DNA of 11,754 nt from an uncultured Dorea sp. (lineage in GTDB: Bacteria > Bacillota > Clostridia > Lachnospirales > Lachnospiraceae): assembly GCA_910579335.1 (NCBI GenBank), contig CAJTUQ010000077.1, forward strand, positions 1,964-13,717, given 5' to 3'. Positions 6,311 through 11,754 of this stretch are shown in pieces. Below the pieces are notes generated by a model, which worked only from the letters and a program-made list of their open reading frames with translations, had not been told where the DNA came from and ran no database searches. A program made the translations under genes and the position numbers. Position 1 is the first letter of the stretch, and the number at the start of each line of letters is the position of its first letter.

Positions 6311-7785
6311 TAAATAAGGGAAGGTTCAAGTGTTTGTTTGTCATTCTATGTGTGTGCGCTGCGCTCCTGCTTTCAGGATGCGCAAGGTATTCATTTTTGC
6401 GGCATCATCTGTTTGCCGATAAAATATCGGAAGAAGGCAGTAAGGGCAGAGAGCCGGGGCCGGCGGATCTGCCGGCATATCTTAAGACGGCGGAAAGACC
6501 GGATGGATTCAGCGAAGCGGTAATAGAGAAAATAAAGCAGCTAAAGCCGGCGGACTCAGAGCTTAATCCGGGAGCCGGCGATTTGTATGAAGAAAAGGAT
6601 GTTGAACAGATGGAATGTCCCAAAAACCCATATGAGATACTGACCGCGGATCCGGATGTCTATATCAATGCGGCAGTTCCCATGATTGAAAGATATTTTG
6701 CATCTTATATGTACGAGGATACAGAGACGATAAATGAACTGAATATTCCGAAGGAAAAGGAGTATTCATATATTGAGGTCCAGCATCAGCAGGTGCTTGC
6801 AGGCGGTCAGGAAAAATTCGCTGTTGCGGCAGTAGTAAAGATACATGATGTAGACAGAGAAAATACCATCTATACACAGTTCGGAAGACTGGGAAACGAC
6901 AGTGCGGTGCATTGCAATCTGACAGTTTATGCAGAGCATACGTCCGACTATTCATATACGATGAAAGGCATTGCCGATACGGATGAAGTCTGTGCGGCAA
7001 TCGAGGAGAAATTCCAGCCGGTTCGTGCGGCGGCGGTGCCGGCATCTGACGGGGGATGCAAGATTGAAAATGAAACACTTATGGTTACCTATGACGGTAA
7101 AAAGGAGTGGAAAAGCGTCCCGGTTACAATGGACAAGCTGTTTTGTACAGACGGGTACGCGCAGCAGGCGGCTCCTCCAAAGGGAAGCTATTATATCTCG
7201 CCCGAAAGCACATTTTTTGTGTATGGAGGCAGGGAGGCTTTTGAAGACTCGCCGGCAATTCCTGTTACGATGCTGATATCTCAAGACTGCGGAGAGAGCT
7301 GGAAGACAAAAGAACTGTCAGGCTGGGGAGCGGTCAGGCGTATTTATGCAGGAATGAGCGGCGATGGTAAGCTGATGTACGTCCTTATGTGCGGGGACAA
7401 GACGATGGGAGTGGAAGGAACTTCTCTGCTTGTCAGCTTAGACAAAGGTAAGACATGGGAAGATATGGGAAGCGCCAACGGCGAAGGGTCATTTCTTGTG
7501 AGCGGAGCAGCTTTTTTTGACAGCAGTCATGGACTGACAGCAGTTACGGACCATGAAAAACCAGCGTTTTACTATACCTCTGACGGCGGCCGTACCTGGG
7601 AAAACGTCCGGCTTAAAGCTCCGGAGGAAGGGTATACTATGGTGTATGCACCCGGACGGCAGAAAGATGAGTTTGTATTTTATGTAGGACAGGACGGGTA
7701 CGGAGAGCTAGAGGGAACGGTGTACAAATATGTAAGCAGGGACAAAGGAATTACTTGGGAGCAGGGAGAGAAAATGATGTTTTAG
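6307..7785 (+). CDS. lipoprotein with four Asp-box (BNR) repeats, beta-propeller-like
   Basis: The 492-residue protein begins with a lipoprotein signal: MINKGRFK, a hydrophobic stretch, and the lipobox LLSGC with lipid-carrying Cys25. The mature protein should sit on the outer face of the membrane. The C-terminal half carries four Asp-box motifs about 50 residues apart: SQDCGESW (325-332), SLDKGKTW (377-384), TSDGGRTW (424-431) and SRDKGITW (477-484). These mark blade turns of sialidase/BNR-type beta-propellers. I see no sialidase catalytic pattern, so an enzyme role is not supported. Residues 30-300 are not recognised. AAGGAGG (6293-6299) lies 7 nt before the ATG. An open frame extends 20 codons upstream inside the regulator gene but lacks the signal context. 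The ATGA overlap suggests the lipoprotein works with the membrane regulator, for example as its ligand-binding partner. Confidence 0.85.
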   Translation: MINKGRFKCLFVILCVCAALLLSGCARYSFLRHHLFADKISEEGSKGREPGPADLPAYLKTAERPDGFSEAVIEKIKQLKPADSELNPGAGDLYEEKDVEQMECPKNPYEILTADPDVYINAAVPMIERYFASYMYEDTETINELNIPKEKEYSYIEVQHQQVLAGGQEKFAVAAVVKIHDVDRENTIYTQFGRLGNDSAVHCNLTVYAEHTSDYSYTMKGIADTDEVCAAIEEKFQPVRAAAVPASDGGCKIENETLMVTYDGKKEWKSVPVTMDKLFCTDGYAQQAAPPKGSYYISPESTFFVYGGREAFEDSPAIPVTMLISQDCGESWKTKELSGWGAVRRIYAGMSGDGKLMYVLMCGDKTMGVEGTSLLVSLDKGKTWEDMGSANGEGSFLVSGAAFFDSSHGLTAVTDHEKPAFYYTSDGGRTWENVRLKAPEEGYTMVYAPGRQKDEFVFYVGQDGYGELEGTVYKYVSRDKGITWEQGEKMMF

Positions 7786-7805
7786 CAATTTAGCGGCAGC
7801 TATAA

Positions 7806-7834
7806 TTGATACAAGCTGGTAATCTGCATATAAA
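7806..7834 (+). promoter_or_regulatory. promoter of the atl-lacLM operon
   Basis: TTGATA (7806-7811) and TATAAA (7829-7834) are separated by 17 nt, in the gap after the lipoprotein gene. This is a good housekeeping-type promoter. Transcription would start at about 7841, leaving a leader of about 85 nt. In that leader GAAGC (7865-7869) can pair with GCTTC (7880-7884). A short repeat CAGCT/AGCTG (7797-7818) overlaps the -35 box. I see no clear operator or catabolite-response site. Confidence 0.62.
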
Positions 7835-7925
7835 TATGGTAAACTGTTAAATAATAATCTGCGTGAAGCGTATAAGCAGGCTTCTTTTCCGTCTGTACAG
7901 GGAAAGAGGAAATGGAGAAGGCCCG

Positions 7926-8243
7926 ATGGAGAAGAGCGCATTTGAAAGAATCTATGATATTGTTAATCAAATCCCGGAGGGAAAAGTCGCCAGTTATGGA
8001 CAGGTGGCCAGCCTTGCGGGGAACAGGCGGTGGGCGAGGGTTGTAGGATATGCCCTTCATGCCATACCCAAAGACAGCACCGTCCCGTGGCACCGTGTAG
8101 TAAAAAAAGACGGAGATGTATTTGCAGGCGCGCAAAGCACCGGGGGAAAATACCAGACAGAACTGCTGCGTAATGAGGGGATAGAGTTCGTGGACGGGCA
8201 CGTGGATATGAAGCGGTATCAGTGGAAGAAGATATGTTATTAA
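7926..8243 (+). CDS. alkyltransferase-like protein (ATL; MGMT-fold, no catalytic Cys)
   Basis: This 105-residue cytosolic protein has the DNA-binding fold of O6-alkylguanine-DNA alkyltransferase. Typical MGMT segments are GKVASYGQVASLAG (residues 19-32), RWARVVGYAL (35-44) and PWHRVV (54-59). In the methyltransferases the last motif is PCHRV(I/V); here Trp55 replaces the catalytic Cys. That is the hallmark of alkyltransferase-like proteins such as E. coli YbaZ, which bind O6-alkylguanine and recruit nucleotide excision repair. The ATG at 7926 has GGAG (7914-7917) 8 nt upstream. An in-frame ATG at 7863 adds 21 residues with no family similarity. It is the first gene after the promoter and ends 27 nt before lacL, so the two are probably co-transcribed, an odd functional pairing. 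Confidence 0.9.
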   Translation: MEKSAFERIYDIVNQIPEGKVASYGQVASLAGNRRWARVVGYALHAIPKDSTVPWHRVVKKDGDVFAGAQSTGGKYQTELLRNEGIEFVDGHVDMKRYQWKKICY

Positions 8244-8270
8244 TAAAATAATAAAGGAGACAGGCAGAAT

Positions 8271-10172
8271 ATGAAAGCAGATATCAGATGGCTGGATACG
8301 CCCGAAGTTTTCAGGGTGGGACAGATGGACGCACACAGCGACCATTCCTATTATGCGGGAGAAACGGAATATAAAAAGGGAAAGAGCTCTTTTGTGCAAA
8401 GCCTGAACGGAGTATGGAAGTTCTGTTACAGCGAGAATGCAATGGAACGCCCGGCGGATTTCTATAGGGAAGGATACGATTATTCCGGATATGACGAGAT
8501 ACTTGTGCCGCAGCATATAGAGATTGCCGGATATGATAAGATTCATTATATCAACACAATGTATCCGTGGGAAGGGAAAATGTTCCGGCGGCCTCCGTTT
8601 AGCGGGATGAAGGGAGCCATTGACGGGATGTTCAGCAAGGCTTCGTATAATCCGGTAGGTTCCTATGTCCGCACCTTTGATTTGGAACAGAGTCTCAGGG
8701 GGAAACGGATATCCGTATGCTTTGAGGGAGTGGAGCAGGCGGTATATGTATGGCTGAATGGTGAGTTTGTCGGCTATGCCGAGGATACCTTTACCCCGTC
8801 GGAATTTGATTTGACTTCCTACGTTAAAGATGAGGGAAACGTGCTTGCGGTAGAAGTACATAAACGAAGCACGGCGGCATTTATAGAAGATCAGGACTTT
8901 TTTCGGTTTTTCGGAATTTTTAGGGATGTAAAGCTATATGCCAGGCCGGATATCCATTTGGACGACTTGTGGCTCAGACCGGAATATAATGTGGAGGATG
9001 AAACCGGGAAGCTGAATCTTAGGATGATATTTTCAGACGGCTGCGACGGAAGATTATGCAGGGATGGCCGTGTGAAGATAACTGTCGTAGACGGGGAAGA
9101 ACTTCTGATTTGCGAGACGAGAGAGATAGAAGAGGACGGGTGCCGTCAGTGCTGCTTTGATATGCCCGGAAAGGTGAAAAAGTGGGACAACAAAAATCCT
9201 TATCTGTATCAGCTTTTCATAGAGGTCCAGGATAAAGAAGGCAGCGTCATAGAGCTTGTTCCGTACCGGTTCGGCTTCCGCAGGATAGAGATTAAGGACA
9301 AGGTAATGTATCTGAATGGAGAGCGGCTCATTATTAACGGCGTGAACCGCCATGAATGGAATGCAAACAGCGGAAGATGCATTACGGCGGAAGATGAGAC
9401 GTGGGATATGGAATGCATAAAGCGCAATCATATCAATGCGGTCCGTACCTGCCATTACCCTGACCGCATACCGTGGTATTACCTGTGTGATGAGAATGGA
9501 ATTTACATGATGTCGGAGACGAACCTTGAATCGCACGGTTCATTTATGACAATGAATGCCGTGGAGGGTTCTTGGAATGTTCCCGGAGATTTTAAAGAGT
9601 GGGAGGCCTGCGTCCTTGACAGGGCGAAGACGCATTTTGAAGTGTTTAAAAATCATACGGCCATTCTTTTCTGGTCTTTGGGCAATGAGTCCTATGCCGG
9701 GGAAGCTCTGGTAAAGATGAACCGGTACTTCAAAGAGCAGGATCCCGGCCGTCTTACGCATTATGAAGGAGTTTTCCACCGGCCGGCGCTCAAGGAGTAT
9801 ATTTCCGATATGGAAAGCCATATGTATTCCCCGCCGGAAAAGGTAGTGGAATATTTGGAAAATAATCCGCCGAAGCCTTTTATTTTATGTGAGTATATGC
9901 ATGATATGGGAAATTCCCTCGGAGGGCTCAAATCTTATATAGAACTGCTGGATAAATATGAACAGTATCAGGGGGGCTTTATATGGGATTACATTGACCA
10001 GGCGGTTTTCGTAGAGGATGAGGTAACGGGACGCAAGGTGCTCCGCTATGGCGGGGATTTTGACGATCGTCCGTCAGACTATGAATTTGCGGGAAATGGA
10101 ATCGTATTTGCAGACCGCACAGAAAAGCCGGCGATGCAGGAGGTGAGGTATTATTATGGCTTATACAGATAA
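8271..10172 (+). CDS. lacL: beta-galactosidase large subunit LacL (GH2)
   Basis: This 633-residue cytosolic subunit carries the GH2 sugar-binding, immunoglobulin-like and TIM-barrel domains of beta-galactosidase, which hydrolyses lactose and transfers galactosyl units. Active-site motifs are GVNRHEWN (357-364), RTCHYP (392-397), WSLGNES with acid/base Glu473, and CEYMHDMGNS with nucleophile Glu541. The protein stops after the barrel. The rest of a LacZ-type chain is encoded by the next gene, overlapping by 17 nt. The length and overlap match the LacL/LacM heterodimers of lactobacilli and Leuconostoc, where LacL is about 628 residues, so this is not a broken lacZ. AAAGGAG (8253-8259) lies 11 nt before the ATG. 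All active-site residues I can check are intact. Confidence 0.93.
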   Translation: MKADIRWLDTPEVFRVGQMDAHSDHSYYAGETEYKKGKSSFVQSLNGVWKFCYSENAMERPADFYREGYDYSGYDEILVPQHIEIAGYDKIHYINTMYPWEGKMFRRPPFSGMKGAIDGMFSKASYNPVGSYVRTFDLEQSLRGKRISVCFEGVEQAVYVWLNGEFVGYAEDTFTPSEFDLTSYVKDEGNVLAVEVHKRSTAAFIEDQDFFRFFGIFRDVKLYARPDIHLDDLWLRPEYNVEDETGKLNLRMIFSDGCDGRLCRDGRVKITVVDGEELLICETREIEEDGCRQCCFDMPGKVKKWDNKNPYLYQLFIEVQDKEGSVIELVPYRFGFRRIEIKDKVMYLNGERLIINGVNRHEWNANSGRCITAEDETWDMECIKRNHINAVRTCHYPDRIPWYYLCDENGIYMMSETNLESHGSFMTMNAVEGSWNVPGDFKEWEACVLDRAKTHFEVFKNHTAILFWSLGNESYAGEALVKMNRYFKEQDPGRLTHYEGVFHRPALKEYISDMESHMYSPPEKVVEYLENNPPKPFILCEYMHDMGNSLGGLKSYIELLDKYEQYQGGFIWDYIDQAVFVEDEVTGRKVLRYGGDFDDRPSDYEFAGNGIVFADRTEKPAMQEVRYYYGLYR

Positions 10173-11175
10173 CATGGAAAAGAAGCTTCAGATAATATTT
10201 GGCGATGTGACCTTTGGAGTGAAAGGAGAAGATTTCCAATATATTTTTTCCTATCAGACAGGGGGACCGGAATCCTTTTACGCAGCGGGGAGAGAATGGC
10301 TGTACCGTACGCCGAAGCCGACGTTCTGGCGTGCGCTTACAGACAATGACAGAGGGTGTAAATTTCAGATGCGCTCCGGTGTATGGATGAGCGCGGATTT
10401 GTTTATGGCCTGTACGGACTTTAAGGTATCTGTGGACGGGCAGGAGATTCCAAAGCCTTTAAGACCAAATAATAATAAATACGGAGCGCTTGAATACGCA
10501 GAGAAAGCGGCCATCAGCTTCTGCTATGAAACGATTACGAACCCGAAGACAGAGGTGTGGGTTTCTTACGAGGTAGATGGGGCAGGAAGTATCCGTGTGA
10601 ATGCGAAGTATGAGGGAAAGCCGGGGCTTCCGCAGCTTCCGGTGTTCGGTATGCGTTTTATCATGCCGACAAAAGCGGAGGGATTCTGCTACGAGGGATT
10701 GTCCGGTGAGACATATCCGGACCGGATGGCCGGAGGTATCAAAGGTGTTTATGAGGTGCAGGGGCTTCCGGTAACGCCGTATCTTGTACCGCAGGATTGC
10801 GGCATGCATATGGATACGGAATGGGTGGAGGTGTGCCGCAGTACATCCCTGGATAATTCCCGTTCAAAAAAGGGGGCGGGAAACGGAAGCGACAAAGACG
10901 CCGCAAACAACGGGGCAGGCTGTATGAGAGTTGAGGCGGATACGGAAAAATTTGCTTTTTCATGTCTTCCTTATACGGCACAGGAGCTTGAAAACGCATC
11001 CCATCAGGAAGAGCTTCCGCCAAAGAGAAGAACGGTTCTTTGTATTTACGGGGCAGTACGCGGCGTTGGCGGGATTGACAGCTGGGGAACGGATGTGGAA
11101 GAGGCGTATCATGTTGACGGAGAAACGGATAAAGAAGTATCTTTTAAAATCCGGTTCCATTTTCAGGAGGCATAA
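10156..11175 (+). CDS. lacM: beta-galactosidase small subunit LacM
   Basis: This 339-residue protein corresponds to the C-terminal domain of LacZ (Bgal small-chain family), which completes the active-site region of LacL in the heterodimer. Recognisable parts are EWLYRTPKPTFWRALTDNDRG (GH2 small-chain core, residues about 45-65), EVWVSYEVDG, LPVFGMRF, YEGLSGETYPDR and the C-terminal SWGTDVEEAYHV. Its start overlaps the lacL end by 17 nt. The ribosome site AGGAGGTGAG (10138-10147) lies inside lacL, supporting coupled translation. Residues about 233-256 form a Gly/Asn/Lys/Ser-rich insert (SRSKKGAGNGSDKDAANN), probably a disordered loop, which may explain why it is longer than the roughly 320 residues of known LacM proteins. 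Confidence 0.92.
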   Translation: MAYTDNMEKKLQIIFGDVTFGVKGEDFQYIFSYQTGGPESFYAAGREWLYRTPKPTFWRALTDNDRGCKFQMRSGVWMSADLFMACTDFKVSVDGQEIPKPLRPNNNKYGALEYAEKAAISFCYETITNPKTEVWVSYEVDGAGSIRVNAKYEGKPGLPQLPVFGMRFIMPTKAEGFCYEGLSGETYPDRMAGGIKGVYEVQGLPVTPYLVPQDCGMHMDTEWVEVCRSTSLDNSRSKKGAGNGSDKDAANNGAGCMRVEADTEKFAFSCLPYTAQELENASHQEELPPKRRTVLCIYGAVRGVGGIDSWGTDVEEAYHVDGETDKEVSFKIRFHFQEA

Positions 11176-11213
11176 GGGGCAGAGACTGTTTCCGACGGGG
11201 AAGGTGGACATCT

Positions 11214-11540
11214 ATGCAGATAAAAAGCAGCAGGGAAAAGATGGTAGAGTGGCTTAAAAAAGAACCCACCATAGATCGTTTATGGAAGGTTATGGAACTG
11301 TATGAGGACTTCCCCTTTTATACGCTCAAGCATCTGGAATTTACGTATGTCATAAAAGGAAATGAGATGTTTGTGAGCCGGAAAGAAAAAAGTATTACGA
11401 AAGCGACGGTGGGAATTGCCCTGCGAAAAGCCATAGAACTTGGCGGGGCAGTTTCCGGCCCGAAAAAGCTTGGCACTTTTGGAGCGAGCTATCTGTATCC
11501 TATCTTTATATATCTGGAAATCATCCGGCAGGAGGAATGA
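11214..11540 (+). CDS. small protein of unknown function downstream of lacM
   Basis: I do not recognise a named family for this 108-residue protein. It has no signal peptide or membrane segment and is rich in Lys, Glu and aromatic residues. The N-terminus (MVEWLKKEPTIDRLWKVMELYE) looks helical. A middle part follows (DFPFYTLKHLEFTYVIKGNE, MFVSRKEKSITKATV), and the end has the conserved-looking GPKKLGTFGASYLYPIF. It resembles uncharacterised Lachnospiraceae proteins from memory. A winged-helix or nucleic-acid-binding role is possible but unsupported. AAGGTGG (11201-11207) lies 6 nt before the ATG, and the gene starts 38 nt after lacM on the same strand, so it is likely the last gene of that operon. 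Coding potential is supported by an uninterrupted frame with a terminator exactly at its stop. Confidence 0.72.
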   Translation: MQIKSSREKMVEWLKKEPTIDRLWKVMELYEDFPFYTLKHLEFTYVIKGNEMFVSRKEKSITKATVGIALRKAIELGGAVSGPKKLGTFGASYLYPIFIYLEIIRQEE

Positions 11541-11572
11541 GACATGTTTATCGTTTTACATGTCTCTTTATT
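11539..11572 (+). terminator. intrinsic terminator shared by convergent genes
   Basis: GAGACATGT (11539-11547) pairs perfectly with ACATGTCTC (11558-11566) around a 10-nt loop, followed by TTTATT on the plus strand. It begins within the TGA of the upstream gene and covers the stop codon of the minus-strand regulator (11548-11550). The minus-strand side lacks a T-run, so termination should be better for the plus-strand lac operon. Confidence 0.75.
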
Positions 11573-11754
11573 GCCTCAAAGCTTTCTTTACTTATCACAT
11601 GCTCGATTTTGCACGCGTCTTTTGCGGCGATGTCTGCGGGAACGCCCAGATGGGTAAGCCATGAAGACAGAAGCCGGTGGCGTTCATAAATCATTTCTGC
11701 AATTTCTTTCCCTGACCCAGTCAGGTAGATAAAACCGGAGTCGGTTACGGTGAT
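11548..11754 (-). CDS. DtxR/MntR-family metal-dependent transcriptional regulator, C-terminal part, cut by the window end
   Basis: The minus strand gives 68 residues before the stop at 11548-11550, starting ITVTDSGFIYLTGSGKEIAE and continuing with IYERHRLLSSWLTHLGVP and DACKIEHVISKESFEAIKRHV. This matches the end of the DNA-binding wing and the metal-binding dimerisation domain of DtxR/MntR repressors. The DACKIEH motif supplies the Cys, Glu and His ligands seen in DtxR (DACRWEH), suggesting iron or manganese sensing. The short tail without an SH3-like domain fits the MntR/short type. The N-terminal HTH lies outside the window. It converges with the lac operon and shares its terminator region; no regulatory link is implied. 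Confidence 0.9.
   Translation of the reverse strand: MTVTDSGFIYLTGSGKEIAEMIYERHRLLSSWLTHLGVPADIAAKDACKIEHVISKESFEAIKRHVKR

Noticed and set aside
6307..7785. The Asp-box lipoprotein as a sialidase
   Set aside because: Asp boxes occur in many beta-propellers, and I could not find the arginine triad or other catalytic features of sialidases.
7800..8861. A 353-codon open frame on the minus strand
   Set aside because: It crosses the promoter, the ATL gene and the 5' third of lacL, all with clear family motifs on the plus strand. Its translation shows no recognisable domain.
8271..11175. lacL and lacM as one frameshifted lacZ pseudogene
   Set aside because: The lengths, the 17-nt overlap and a strong ribosome site before lacM match genuine two-subunit LacLM enzymes, and both parts are intact.

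Overview
The window looks like chromosomal DNA of a low- to mid-GC Clostridia, most likely a gut Lachnospiraceae. This rests on strong AGGAGG-type ribosome sites, codon use, a TPP riboswitch in front of a thiamine salvage operon, a DtxR-type regulator with a Cys-Glu-His metal motif, and protein sequences that read like that family. No database search was possible, so all family calls are from recognised motifs.

Layout. (1) 1-843 is a decayed stretch. It holds the frameshifted C-terminal part of a Swt1-type HEPN protein, visibly more AT-rich than the rest, then a degenerate fragment resembling the C-terminal tail of a 23S rRNA methyltransferase, then two tandem stem-loops. (2) 865-1551 encodes a DEDDh exonuclease fused to a topoisomerase-type zinc ribbon. 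(3) 1541-4742 is a thiamine salvage operon: promoter, TPP riboswitch with a readable antiterminator/terminator switch, thiM, thiE, a HAD phosphatase and thiD. (4) 4889-7785 is a translationally coupled pair: a membrane-anchored HTH regulator with a YcxB-like cytoplasmic segment and a large outer domain, and a lipoprotein with four Asp-box (BNR) repeats. (5) 7806-11540 is a second operon with its own promoter: an alkyltransferase-like protein, the two subunits of a heterodimeric LacLM beta-galactosidase overlapping by 17 nt, and a small protein of unknown function. It ends at a hairpin that also covers the stop codon of (6), the C-terminal end of a DtxR/MntR-family regulator on the minus strand that runs off the window.

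How the genes work together. ThiM phosphorylates hydroxyethylthiazole, ThiD phosphorylates HMP and HMP-P, and ThiE joins the products into thiamine monophosphate. The HAD enzyme is a candidate for a dephosphorylation step. TPP shuts the operon off by transcription termination. LacL and LacM form one GH2 beta-galactosidase. The HTH protein and the lipoprotein are the least understood part and could be an envelope-sensing pair. No tRNA, rRNA, CRISPR array, transposase or integrase was found.
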